64,000 nucleotides of DNA from Kaistia defluvii (GCF_040548815.1 NZ_JBEPSM010000004.1:248001-312000); one strand, 5' to 3'. Counted from the first letter of the stretch, positions 38,920 through 47,528 are shown. Notes: a model not told the origin generated them from the sequence alone. Numbers and translations: made by a program.

Positions 38920-38956
38920 GACGGGCCACAGCAGGGAACCATCGCGGCAAAACGGA

Positions 38957-38988
38957 CCCGGCGCCCTTGATCTTCGGCGCCGGGCTTT
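38957..38988 (+). terminator. Terminator after the sensor kinase gene
   Basis: Perfect 9-bp stem (CCCGGCGCC / GGCGCCGGG) with a 10-base loop, then CTTTG. Confidence 0.55.
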
Positions 38989-39022
38989 GCATGGAAGCAT
39001 CGGCGAGGCACGAGCGGCAGCG

Positions 39023-39610
39023 ATGTTCACCCTTCTGAAATCCGAAACCTTCCGGCAGGAAATCAAGAAGAGCCGCTTGCTCGCGGTGGCGGGCCCCGTA
39101 TCCGACGAGGCGGACGCGAAGGCGTTCATCGCGGCGAATTCCGACCCGGCGGCGAACCATAATTGCTGGGCCTGGAAGATCGGGCAGCAGTACCGCTTCA
39201 GCGACGATGGCGAACCGAGCAGCACGGCCGGCAAGCCGATCCTGCAGGCGATCGAGGGGCAGTCTCTCGACGGCGTCGCCGTCGTGGTGACGCGCTGGTT
39301 CGGCGGCATCCTGCTCGGCGGGGGCGGATTGATCCGCGCCTATGGCGGGACGGCGGCGGCGTGCCTGCGCGCGGCGGAGAAGCAGCCGCTGGTCGTGACG
39401 CAGGAAGCGACGATCCTGTGCGGCTTCGGCGACCTGGCGCTGCTGCAGGCCCGGCTGGCGGCATGGCCCACCACCCGCGTGACGTCGCAGAGCTTCACCG
39501 ATACGGGCGGCGAACTCGTTGTCGCCATCCAGCAGGACGATGTCGAGGCCGTGCGGCAGCTGGTCGCCGACCTCACCAGCGGCCGTGCCGCGATGCGTCT
39601 CGCCGACTAG
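39023..39610 (+). CDS. YigZ/IMPACT family protein
   Basis: A 195-residue UPF0029/IMPACT protein. The N-terminal domain is complete: KKSRLLAVAGPVSDEADAKAFIA, NHNCWAWKIG, FSDDGEPSSTAGKPILQAI and VVVTRWFGGILLGGGGLIRAYGGTA, the family signature. A DUF1949-type C-terminal domain follows. Bacterial members are of uncertain function, perhaps nucleic-acid or ribosome linked. ATG 39023 starts the conserved part. A 200-base gap with no gene separates it from the RpfF-like gene. Confidence 0.88.
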   Translation: MFTLLKSETFRQEIKKSRLLAVAGPVSDEADAKAFIAANSDPAANHNCWAWKIGQQYRFSDDGEPSSTAGKPILQAIEGQSLDGVAVVVTRWFGGILLGGGGLIRAYGGTAAACLRAAEKQPLVVTQEATILCGFGDLALLQARLAAWPTTRVTSQSFTDTGGELVVAIQQDDVEAVRQLVADLTSGRAAMRLAD

Positions 39611-39810
39611 ATCGGACGCTCTTCCGTCAGCGCGCGGAAAGCTTCATACCCCTGCCGTTCAGGGATGCAGCACGACCTGACGTAAACTTCAGCAACGAAC
39701 GCACGCTAGGATCTGCTCTCATCGGCCTTCTTGAGCGTAATGTATTGGTGGCGGTCTTGCGGCATCCTCCCCCGCGACGGCCCAAACATTTACGCAAAAG
39801 GAGACTGACG

Positions 39811-40779
39811 ATGACTTCCCTTCGCATGACCCACGAACCCATCGCCTTCGCCAACCCGAACGCCGGCTCGGCAATCCAGACGGCGGCGGAAGCCGCCCGG
39901 GCGATCCACGATATCGGCTATGACAACCTTCATCTCGATATCGACACGGTGAACGCAACCTGCTGGTGCTACATGGAGCCGGTGGGCAAGCCTTCCTACA
40001 CGCATGAGCTGATGGGCGACATCAGCCGTATGCAGAAGGCGATCACCCAGACCTTCTCCAACCTCGCCGGCCCGGAAGCGGCCCCCTTCGGCTGGTTCGT
40101 CATGGCCTCGGGTGTGCCGGGCATCTACAATCTGGGCGGCGATCTCGGCCATTTCGCCCAGCGCATCCGCAGCCGCGACCTGAAGGCGATGCGCCATTAT
40201 GGCCATGTCGCCGTCGAAGCCATCCACCGCAACGCCGTGGCGTTCGACGCCCCGGTGGTGACGATGGCTCTGGTCCAGGGCGACGCGCTGGGCGGCGGTT
40301 TCGAGCATGCCCTTTCCTTCGACCTGATCGTGGCCGAACGCAGCGCCAAGATGGGCCTGCCGGAAATCCTGTTCAACATGTTCCCCGGCATGGGCGCCTA
40401 CAGCTTCCTGTCGCGGCGCATGTCGCGGGACAAGGCGGAAGCGCTGATCCTGTCGGGCCGCATCCACACCGCCGAGGAACTGTATGAGATGGGCGTGGTG
40501 GATGTGCTCGCCGAGGACGGCCAGGGCCAGGCCGCGGTGCTCGACTACATCGCGCGCCACAACCGCAAGCACAACGCCCATCACGCCCTGTACCGGGCCC
40601 GTCGGCGCGTCAATCCCGTCACGCTCTCCGAGCTGATCGACGTGGTCGACATCTGGGCGGAAGCGGCGCTGAACCTGACCGAGGCCGACCTGCGCAAGAT
40701 GGATCGGCTCTGCTCGGCCCAGAACCGCCGTCTCGCAAGCCTGCAGCCAGACATGCCCGTTCTCGTGGCTGCCGAATAA
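39811..40779 (+). CDS. rpfF: RpfF-like crotonase: DSF-type fatty-acid signal synthase
   Basis: A 322-residue crotonase-fold protein resembling RpfF, which dehydrates 3-hydroxyacyl-ACP and frees a cis-2-unsaturated fatty acid (DSF) by thioesterase action. The RpfF catalytic pair is present with exact spacing: Glu165 in LVQGDALGGGFEHALSF and Glu185 in MGLPEILFNMFPGMGAYSF (Glu141 and Glu161 in Xanthomonas). The oxyanion region is YNLGGDLGHF (residues 106-115) and the C-terminus keeps TEIW-like VVDIWAEAALNLTEADLRKMDRL. About 35 extra N-terminal residues. ATG 39811 follows AAAGGAG. It converges on the RpfC-like kinase gene, as in Xanthomonas. Chain length of the product cannot be told. Confidence 0.88.
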   Translation: MTSLRMTHEPIAFANPNAGSAIQTAAEAARAIHDIGYDNLHLDIDTVNATCWCYMEPVGKPSYTHELMGDISRMQKAITQTFSNLAGPEAAPFGWFVMASGVPGIYNLGGDLGHFAQRIRSRDLKAMRHYGHVAVEAIHRNAVAFDAPVVTMALVQGDALGGGFEHALSFDLIVAERSAKMGLPEILFNMFPGMGAYSFLSRRMSRDKAEALILSGRIHTAEELYEMGVVDVLAEDGQGQAAVLDYIARHNRKHNAHHALYRARRRVNPVTLSELIDVVDIWAEAALNLTEADLRKMDRLCSAQNRRLASLQPDMPVLVAAE

Positions 40780-40788
40780 GGCCCGATT

Positions 40789-40814
40789 GGCGATGCGCCC
40801 GCGGGCGCATCGCC
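40789..40814. terminator. Palindromic terminator between convergent rpfF-like and rpfC-like genes
   Basis: GGCGATGCGCCC and GGGCGCATCGCC form a perfect 26-base palindrome in the 48-base gap. No T tract. Confidence 0.6.
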
Positions 40815-40827
40815 AGCCGCCCATCGG

Positions 40828-43329
40828 CTATCCCAGACCCGCCTCGCGCGCCGAATAGGCGCGCATGGCCTTTTGCGTGCGCCTGAGTTCGGCCTTGGCC
40901 TGCCGGGTGAACTCCGCCGCGCCCGCCCGCAATTCGTCGCCGCGCAGGTTGCGCCAGGGCGCACAGATGGCGCCGAGCGCCAACGCTCCCATATTGGCCG
41001 AACTGCTCTGCAGCGCATGATCGTCGCTGCGGAACGCTTCGAGATCGCCCCGGCTGGCGCTCTTGATCAGCCTTTCCAGCATGATCTCGGCATCCGCCAG
41101 ATAATCCTCCATCAACTCGACCACGAATTCCGCATTGCCGAGCCGCTGCAGGCGCTCGACAGCCCGATCGTCGAGGCTGGGCAGGACGGCGTTGCGAACC
41201 AGGGTAAGCCGGGGTTCGGAACGCGCGGACTTGTCCGGCTCGTCACTCGTGATCCGGTCAATGGCGGCCAGCAGCGCCGAGGGCTCGACCGGCTTGATCA
41301 GGCAGTCATCCATGCCGGCATCGCGCCAGCGGCTGTCGTTCATCGCGGTCGCATCGGCGGTCAGGCCGACAATGGGCAACCGCCGGTCGCCGGTCGCCAT
41401 GACCCGGTAGAGCTTGGTCGCTTCCAGCCCGTCCGTGTCGGGCATGTTGAAGTCCATCAGCACGATGTCGATCTGATCCGCTTTTTCCTCCAGCAGGTCG
41501 AGCGCCTGGTCGCCGGTCTCGGCCAGCAGGACGGAGTGACCGGCCGCCTCGAGGATGCGCGAGAAGACGCGCTGGTTGATGCGGTTGTCGTCCGCCAGAA
41601 GAATGCGGCGCGGACGGCTCGGCCGGATCGGGCGCGGCGTCGCGGCGACGACTTCCGCCGGCGCCGGCGCGTTCAGCCGGCTGGCGACCGTCAGCGCGCG
41701 GCGCAGTTCCGTCGGCGTCGGACGCTCCGACAGCAGGCTCGAGCAACGCTGCCGGGTCGCCAGCGGCGGCAGTCCCGGCGGCACCCAGGGCTGGATCAGC
41801 ACGCCCTTCGAGGACCCCATCGCGCCGGTATAGGGCAAGGGCAGATTCTTGCTGTCCGGCTCGAACAGCAGCCGGATGGCGTTGGACGCTTCGGGCGGAA
41901 ACATCCTTGCCGGACCTTGGCGCGGATCGGCGAGGATCGGGGTCACGCCAAGCGCGGAAAGTGTGCCGATCAGGTCGCTGAGGGGCGTCGCGTCGCGGCA
42001 GACCAGCACCACGCCGCGCTCGCGCCACGGCTCCTCCGCCGAGAGCCCCTCGTCCACCGGCGTCGCCACGACGATGTCGAAGCGGAAGGTGCTCCCCTCG
42101 CCCAGGGCGCTTTCGACCGAGATCGACCCGCCCAGCAATTCCACCAGCCGCCGTGCGATCGCCAGGCCGAGGCCTGTGCCGCCGAACCGGTTCATGATGC
42201 TGGCATTGGCCTGGGTGAAATCCTCGAAGATCCGATCCTGGTCCTTCGGCGCGATGCCGATGCCGGTATCGGTGACCTCCATGATCAGCCGGAAACGGCC
42301 ATCTTCCTCAGGCTGGCCGTCGACCGCGATCGTCACGCCGCCCTCGCGGGTGAACTTCACGGCGTTGCCGACCAGATTGACCAGGATCTCGTGCAAATGC
42401 TGGCGGCTGCCGAACAGCCGCAGCGGCGTACGCGGCGTGACGTAGATGTCGAAGGTCAGGTCGCGTTCGCGCACCTGGGCCTCGACAAGCCGGCGCGCAT
42501 CGACCAGCAGCGCGATCAGGTCGATCTCGCCATTCGATACCGGCATGCGGCCGGCCTCGATGCGCGACAGGTCGAGCAGGCTGTTGATCAGCGACTGCAG
42601 CGAGCGGCTCGCGACATCGACGGTCTCGACCATGTCGCGCTGCTCGGCGACGAGCGGGCTGGCCCGCAGCAGCCCCGTCATGCCGACAATGGCGGTGAGC
42701 GGGGTGCGCAGTTCATGGCTGACGCTGGCCAGGAACAGGCTTTTCGCCTGGCTCGCCTCCTCGGCCGCCTGGGTCGCCTGCGACAGCTTGCGGATCAGCG
42801 TGCCGGCATAGGCCGGCAGGATGACCAGCCCGGCCAGCAGGCCGGCCGAAAGATGCCAGCGCTGCGCCCAGAACGGGGTGGTTAGAACCACGACGCCGAA
42901 ACAAAGGGTCGCAACAGGGATGGCGGTCGCGAGCGCGGACAGGCCGAAGCGGAAGCCATTGCCGAAGATGACCCAGAGATAGATCGGAAAGAACAGCGCC
43001 GCGACTTCTCCGCCCAGATGCAGCTGCCAGGAGAGGAAGCCGCAATCCATCACCAGCGCGAAGAAGCGCCGCGCGCGCGACACGCCGGGATAAAGCAGGA
43101 TGTGGCACAGCACGCCCAAGGCGAGCGGGATGTAGAGCGCCATGACATCGAGCGCATAGCCGATGTCGTCGCTGCTGCGATTCACCAGCAGGACGATGAC
43201 GATGATGGTAGCGAAGACGAGCCGGTTGTAGCTCATCTCATGTTCGCTGTCGGGCCGGTCCCGCAGCCGCGCAGCCATCCAGCGAAGGGGTGCGGTGAGC
43301 GCCTGAACGAGTCTATCCGGCGCGCGCAT
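40828..43329 (-). CDS. rpfC: RpfC-like hybrid sensor histidine kinase (TM-HisKA-HATPase-REC-HPt)
   Basis: An 833-residue hybrid kinase. A short cytoplasmic start carries RPDSEHEMSYNR, close to the RpfC start, then five or six hydrophobic segments between residues 37 and 178. HisKA: His205 in SVSHELRTPLTAIVGM; ATPase: NLVGNAVKFT, DTGIGI, FGGTGLGLAIARRL. Residues 437-520 look like a degenerate receiver. A full receiver follows at about 575-692 with phospho-Asp626 (VLMDFNMP) and Lys679. The C-terminal HPt domain has His771 (DDHALQSSSANMGA). ATG 43329 has GGAG seven bases before it and overlaps the upstream gene by 17 bases. Likely senses the signal made by the RpfF-like enzyme. Confidence 0.88.
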   Translation of the reverse strand: MRAPDRLVQALTAPLRWMAARLRDRPDSEHEMSYNRLVFATIIVIVLLVNRSSDDIGYALDVMALYIPLALGVLCHILLYPGVSRARRFFALVMDCGFLSWQLHLGGEVAALFFPIYLWVIFGNGFRFGLSALATAIPVATLCFGVVVLTTPFWAQRWHLSAGLLAGLVILPAYAGTLIRKLSQATQAAEEASQAKSLFLASVSHELRTPLTAIVGMTGLLRASPLVAEQRDMVETVDVASRSLQSLINSLLDLSRIEAGRMPVSNGEIDLIALLVDARRLVEAQVRERDLTFDIYVTPRTPLRLFGSRQHLHEILVNLVGNAVKFTREGGVTIAVDGQPEEDGRFRLIMEVTDTGIGIAPKDQDRIFEDFTQANASIMNRFGGTGLGLAIARRLVELLGGSISVESALGEGSTFRFDIVVATPVDEGLSAEEPWRERGVVLVCRDATPLSDLIGTLSALGVTPILADPRQGPARMFPPEASNAIRLLFEPDSKNLPLPYTGAMGSSKGVLIQPWVPPGLPPLATRQRCSSLLSERPTPTELRRALTVASRLNAPAPAEVVAATPRPIRPSRPRRILLADDNRINQRVFSRILEAAGHSVLLAETGDQALDLLEEKADQIDIVLMDFNMPDTDGLEATKLYRVMATGDRRLPIVGLTADATAMNDSRWRDAGMDDCLIKPVEPSALLAAIDRITSDEPDKSARSEPRLTLVRNAVLPSLDDRAVERLQRLGNAEFVVELMEDYLADAEIMLERLIKSASRGDLEAFRSDDHALQSSSANMGALALGAICAPWRNLRGDELRAGAAEFTRQAKAELRRTQKAMRAYSAREAGLG

Positions 43330-45499
43330 GCTCATTCTCCGTCGCCCCGTGCGAGGGTTCGGAGCCCGCCTGGCCATGCTGCATCACCCAGGCGACGAAA
43401 GCATCGGCCGGAATCGGTCCGCTGAAATGGTATCCCTGTACTTCGTCGCATCCCTCGAGCCGCAAAAGCTGCAACTGAGGTTCGGTCTCCACGCCTTCGG
43501 CGAGCACCTGCAGATGCAGGATATGCCCGAGATCGATGATGGTCCGCACGATGGCGAGCGCGCTCGGATCGCTGCCCAGATCCTGGACGAAGGACCGGTC
43601 GATCTTCAGCCGGTGCAGCGGAAAGCTGCGCAGATAGCTCAGCGACGAATAGCCCGTGCCGAAATCATCGACGGAGAGCGTGACGCCGAGCGACCGCAGC
43701 ACATGCATCTGCTTGACGATATGCTCGTCATGGCCGAGCAGGATGCCTTCCGTCAGCTCCAGCTCCAGCAGGGTCGGTCGCATGCCGCTTGAGCGCAGCG
43801 CATCCTTGACCAGGGTTTCCACGCCCTGGCGGCGGAACTGGATCGGCGACATGTTGACAGCGATGCGCAGATCGCCGAGCCCGTCCGCTTCCCAGACCGC
43901 CCCCTGGCGGCAGGCCTCGTTCAGCACCCACTCATTGATCGGTAGGATGAGGCCGGTTTCCTCGGCAAGACCGAGGAAGGAGCCGGGCGCCAGCAGCCCG
44001 CGCTCGGGATGCTGCCAGCGCAGCAGCGCTTCGGCGCCGACGACCTTGCCGCTGCGGAGGTCGATCTGCGGCTGGTAAAACAGGACGAATTCCCGGCGCG
44101 ACAGCGCACCGCGCAGTTCCGTCTCGAGATGGGCCGTCTGGCTGGCGCGCGGCCGCATGTCAGCCGCGAAGAACCGCCAGGTGTCGCCGCCCAGCGACTT
44201 GGCCAGATACATGGCCTGATCCGAATTTTTCAGCAGTTCGTCCGGATCGGTCCCGTCCAGCGGCGCGAGGGTGACGCCGATGCTGGCGCCGATATTGAGT
44301 GCGAGCGGGCTGTCCTCCTTGCTGTTGAGCAGGTCGAGGATCGACTGGGCCAGCCGGCCGGCGTCCTCCGGCCCGTCAATGTCGGGCTGCAGGATGGCGA
44401 ATTCGTCGCCGCCGAGGCGGGCGACCGTGTGCCCCTCATCCACCAGCGCGCAAAGCGCCTCCGCGACCCTCTGCAGCAGCTCGTCGCCACGGTGATGGCC
44501 ATGCGCGTCATTGACCGCCTTGAAGCGGTCCAGGTCGATGAAATGCAGGGCGAAGTTCTGGTCGCCGCGCCGGCCGCGCGCGAGCTCGCGCCGCAATCGG
44601 TCGCGCAGCATCAGCCGGTTGGGCAATCCGGTCAGCGAATCGTGATTGGCGATGTGCAACAGTCGCCGCTCGGCATGGCGCTGTTCGGTGATGTCGATCG
44701 ATGTCGAGAGCACACTCGCGATCTCGCCGGAACTGTCATATAGCGGCGCCTTGCTGGTCAGGTAGATGCGCGGCTCGCCGTCGGGCGCCAGCACTTCCTC
44801 CTGGCGCGGGGAGATGGCGCGCCCCGTCTTCAGCACGAGCTGGTCGAGTCGGCGGCTGATATGAGCCCGCTCCTCGCCCAAAAGCGCCTCGATCGGCTTG
44901 CCCACCAGTTCGCCCGGCGCCTTGCCGAAAAAAGCCGCCTGATGCGCGTTGACGAAGACGCAGCGGCCGTCGCGGTCCGTGGCGTTGATCATCGCCGGCA
45001 CGGTATCGATAACCTGGGCCAGCGCCTCGCGGCTTTCGCGCAGCAGCCGCTCCTTGGCGTGCAGGCTGATCTCCAGCAAATCGGCCCGCTTCGAGATCAG
45101 GAGCTGCTGGGCCCGGAGCTTGAGGAGATTCTTGGCCCGGGCGAGGAATTCGACATGGTCGACCGGGCTGAGGAGAAAATCCGTCGCCCCCGCCTCCAGC
45201 GCCTCGACCCGGAACTGCTGGTCGCTATAGGCGGTGATGACGATGATCGGCACATCCCAGTTGCGCACATCGGCGCGGACGGCGGCGGTCAGCTCGGCGC
45301 CCGACATGGTCGGCATCTTGTAATCGGTGATGATCAGATCGGCGGTATTCTCCGCCAGCCATTCGAGAGCCTTTCGCGGGTTCCCGAATGTGCGGATATC
45401 CAGCTCGGTCTCCAGCTGACGCGCCAGCTTCGAATAGATGCGCTGATTGGTCGAGCTATCGTCGACGATGAGGATCTTGGGCATCAGTGCTGGCGCCAT
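43313..45499 (-). CDS. Response regulator with PAS, GGDEF and EAL domains (occupies the RpfG position)
   Basis: A 728-residue c-di-GMP enzyme. REC domain residues 6-130 (Asp13/14, phospho-Asp59 in IITDYKMP), with Ser111 where the conserved Lys normally stands (FLLSPVDHVEF). A coiled stretch, then PAS at about 160-275, GGDEF domain 285-445 with intact GGDEF at 363-367, and EAL domain 455-705 with EALLRW (490-495), DDFGTGYSS and LAEGVE. No RxxD inhibitory site precedes GGDEF. Both catalytic domains look usable. It is translated just before the RpfC-like kinase (17-base overlap), where Xanthomonas has the HD-GYP protein RpfG. Start 45499 or 45484; the first has AAGAGG 12 bases upstream. Confidence 0.9.
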   Translation of the reverse strand: MAPALMPKILIVDDSSTNQRIYSKLARQLETELDIRTFGNPRKALEWLAENTADLIITDYKMPTMSGAELTAAVRADVRNWDVPIIVITAYSDQQFRVEALEAGATDFLLSPVDHVEFLARAKNLLKLRAQQLLISKRADLLEISLHAKERLLRESREALAQVIDTVPAMINATDRDGRCVFVNAHQAAFFGKAPGELVGKPIEALLGEERAHISRRLDQLVLKTGRAISPRQEEVLAPDGEPRIYLTSKAPLYDSSGEIASVLSTSIDITEQRHAERRLLHIANHDSLTGLPNRLMLRDRLRRELARGRRGDQNFALHFIDLDRFKAVNDAHGHHRGDELLQRVAEALCALVDEGHTVARLGGDEFAILQPDIDGPEDAGRLAQSILDLLNSKEDSPLALNIGASIGVTLAPLDGTDPDELLKNSDQAMYLAKSLGGDTWRFFAADMRPRASQTAHLETELRGALSRREFVLFYQPQIDLRSGKVVGAEALLRWQHPERGLLAPGSFLGLAEETGLILPINEWVLNEACRQGAVWEADGLGDLRIAVNMSPIQFRRQGVETLVKDALRSSGMRPTLLELELTEGILLGHDEHIVKQMHVLRSLGVTLSVDDFGTGYSSLSYLRSFPLHRLKIDRSFVQDLGSDPSALAIVRTIIDLGHILHLQVLAEGVETEPQLQLLRLEGCDEVQGYHFSGPIPADAFVAWVMQHGQAGSEPSHGATENEHARAG

Positions 45500-45841
45500 G
45501 GACACACAAAAGGCCTCTTGCGATAGCGTTGGCACGCTGAACTGGGATGACCGTATAGCATTGAAAGTTGCTTGCGAGCGGCCGGAGGGCGTCGGATCGA
45601 GCGTGATTTATGTGTTTACGCTCACCCACGGACAAGTGGTAGCGCTGGCGGGACCATCCGACCAGTTTTCATTGCTTTGCCGCCCCCGCGAACGAGCCCA
45701 TGACGTGTCCGGGCCAAACCACGCCCAAAACATGTGGACAAGCCTCAGGCGGCGAGAGCGTTCCAGCCGAAAGGCGCTCTACGCTCGCCATTTGAGCGGG
45801 CACCCGCGCCGATCCCATCGCCATCGCATGAAGGAAAACCC
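45500..45841. other. Divergent intergenic region, 342 bp, upstream of the c-di-GMP gene
   Basis: No gene supported. It must hold the promoter for the rpfG/rpfC-like operon and for the DsbA-fold gene. One short inverted repeat is seen (GAGCGT at 45599-45604, ACGCTC at 45618-45623). AAGGAA precedes the ATG at 45842. No clear -35/-10 pair. Confidence 0.4.
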
Positions 45842-46402
45842 ATGACGGAGACTGCCTGGCACGCCGATCCCTTGGTGTGGGGAACCGGCCCGCGCCGGTT
45901 CGAGGTCTTTCTCGAACCCACCTGCCCCTATTCGGTTAGGGCCTTCAACAAGCTCGACCGGCTTCTTGCCGAAGCCGGCGAAGACCGGATCACCATTGCC
46001 ATCCGCCTGCAGTCGCAGCCCTGGCATCTCTATTCCGGCGTGGTCATCCGCTGCATCCTGGCGGCGTCTACGCTACCGGGCGGCAAGGAAACGGCGAAGA
46101 AGGTCATGGCCGCCGTCGCCGCGCATCGCGAGGAATTCGAATTCACGCATCATGCCGGCGGGCCCAACATGGACGTCACGCCGAAGCAGATCATCGAACG
46201 GCTGGAAGCCTATAGCGGGGTCGCGCTGCAGGAGGCGTTCGCCCTCCGCACGCTGGACCGCGAGATCAAGTGGCACTGCAAATATGCCCGCCAGAACGGC
46301 ATCCACGTCTCGCCGACCTTCATGATCGACGGTCTGATCCAGCCCGACCTGAGCAGCGGCGACGAGGTATCGGCCTGGGTGTCGCGCCTGGTGCCGGCCT
46401 GA
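45842..46402 (+). CDS. DsbA-fold thioredoxin-like protein with a single active-site cysteine
   Basis: A 186-residue cytoplasmic protein (no signal peptide). It begins with a thioredoxin-like strand, FEVFLEPTCPYSVRAFNKLDRLL, where the motif is CPYS instead of CxxC, so it cannot form the usual disulfide. The C-terminal half holds a conserved NGIHVSPTFMIDGLIQPDLSSGD with the cis-proline loop. Similar to DsbA-like oxidoreductases of the FrnE/HCCA-isomerase side. Reaction unknown; glutathione-dependent chemistry is possible. ATG follows AAGGAAA. Confidence 0.75.
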   Translation: MTETAWHADPLVWGTGPRRFEVFLEPTCPYSVRAFNKLDRLLAEAGEDRITIAIRLQSQPWHLYSGVVIRCILAASTLPGGKETAKKVMAAVAAHREEFEFTHHAGGPNMDVTPKQIIERLEAYSGVALQEAFALRTLDREIKWHCKYARQNGIHVSPTFMIDGLIQPDLSSGDEVSAWVSRLVPA

Positions 46403-46411
46403 TCCGGAATC

Positions 46412-46445
46412 CCGTCCCCGGCAGCGCTGGCGCCGCCGGGGACGG
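46412..46445. terminator. Terminator between convergent genes
   Basis: An 11-bp perfect stem (CCGTCCCCGGC / GCCGGGGACGG) with a 12-base loop, between the DsbA-fold gene and the small acidic gene. Confidence 0.6.
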
Positions 46446-46457
46446 TCCTGATATTGG

Positions 46458-46715
46458 CTAGAGAACGTCCAGCGAGAGCTCGTCGGAGAGCGCCTCTTCC
46501 TTCTGTTCGTCGGTCAGCGTGATCTCTTCGGAGACGCCGGCCTCGTCCTTCACCTCGAAGGTGTCGGGCAGTTCGTCGTTCAGCGACCAATAGGCGAGCA
46601 TGGCCGCCTCGGTCCGGTTGCTGGCGATCACGTCGACGGTGATCGTCACCTGGAAATGGTCGCCTTCGAAATCCTCGAACTCCGGGTCGAGTTCGGCTTC
46701 GGTCTTATCGGACAT
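46458..46715 (-). CDS. Small acidic hypothetical protein
   Basis: An 85-residue, strongly acidic protein (MSDKTEAELDPEFEDFEGDHFQ to TDEQKEEALSDELSLDVL). The middle, VTITVDVIASNRTEAAMLAYWSLNDELPDTFEV, looks like a small mixed alpha/beta fold. No family recognised and no signal peptide. The start ATG 46715 has CGGAGAAG before it. It is coded alone, convergent to the DsbA-fold gene and divergent from the SIS gene. Confidence 0.7.
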   Translation of the reverse strand: MSDKTEAELDPEFEDFEGDHFQVTITVDVIASNRTEAAMLAYWSLNDELPDTFEVKDEAGVSEEITLTDEQKEEALSDELSLDVL

Positions 46716-46907
46716 CGTTCTTCTCCGCAGATTTCCGGTCAAGGGTGGCCCTACTTGCGCGCTGCCTCACAGCCGGTCAAGCCGCAACGCGGCCACCCGG
46801 CTCGATGCGGGGAGATCGTGAGACATCGGGCTAACGGCCTTTGCAGTCCGCCCGACCTCCGTGCTTCACTGGCAAGGATTCGAAACTCCATAGCAGGAAC
46901 CACCGTC

Positions 46908-47474
46908 GTGACCCGTGTCGACCATAGCCCCTACCATGCGGCGCTCGAAGAACTTGGCACCGTATTCAGTCGATTGGATGACGGGAAGGTCGATGAACTC
47001 ATCGAGGCCATCGCCAAGGCGAAGAGCACGGTCGTGTTCGGCGGCGGCCGCGAGCGCCTGCAGATCATGGGCTTTGCCATGCGCCTCTACCATATGGGCG
47101 TGCCGGTCGCGGTCGAGGGCGACATGACGACTCCGCCGGTCGGTCCCGACGACCTTTTCCTGCTCACGGTCGGGCCCGGAGAGATCTCGACCGCCCTGGC
47201 GCTGATCGGCGTGGCGCGCAGCGCCGGTGCGACCGTGGCCGTGATCACCGCACAGCCAGGCGGCAAGGCGCCGGCCATGGCCGACCTCGTCCTGCACCTG
47301 CCGGCCCAGACCATGGCCGACGACCAGGGCGAAGCCCGCAGCTCGATCCTGCCGATGGGCTCGCTTTATGAGGGCGCGCTGTTCGTGCTGTTCGAGGTCA
47401 TGATCCTGAAGCTACGCGAGCGCCTGCAGACGACGCCGGAAGCCATGCGGGCCCGGCACACCAATCTGGAATAG
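46908..47474 (+). CDS. SIS-domain sugar isomerase (6-phospho-3-hexuloisomerase-like)
   Basis: A 188-residue SIS protein. It has the phosphosugar-binding pattern AKSTVVFGGGRERLQIMGFAMRLYHMGV, then DLFLLTVGPGEISTALALIGVARSAGATVAVITAQPGGKAPAMADLVLHLPAQT and the C-terminal SSILPMGSLYEGALFVLFEVMILKL, close to hexuloisomerase/PHI type. Probably isomerises a ketose phosphate. GTG 46908 has AGGAA upstream. Followed by a strong hairpin, so likely separate from the four-carbon acid operon at 47884. Confidence 0.82.
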   Translation: MTRVDHSPYHAALEELGTVFSRLDDGKVDELIEAIAKAKSTVVFGGGRERLQIMGFAMRLYHMGVPVAVEGDMTTPPVGPDDLFLLTVGPGEISTALALIGVARSAGATVAVITAQPGGKAPAMADLVLHLPAQTMADDQGEARSSILPMGSLYEGALFVLFEVMILKLRERLQTTPEAMRARHTNLE

Positions 47475-47487
47475 ACTTCTCTCCAGC

Positions 47488-47528
47488 GATGCCAGCCTTC
47501 CGCCCGGCGGCCAAGGGAGGCTGGCATC
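47488..47528 (+). terminator. Terminator after the SIS gene
   Basis: A 14-bp stem (GATGCCAGCCTTCC / GGGAGGCTGGCATC, one G-T pair) with a 13-base loop, 14 bases after the stop. The 409-base gap 47475-47883 holds this and two operator candidates but no gene. Confidence 0.65.

Noticed and set aside
43313..45499. Calling this gene rpfG
   Set aside because: Position and REC domain fit RpfG, but there is no HD-GYP domain; the output is GGDEF-EAL, so the name would mislead.
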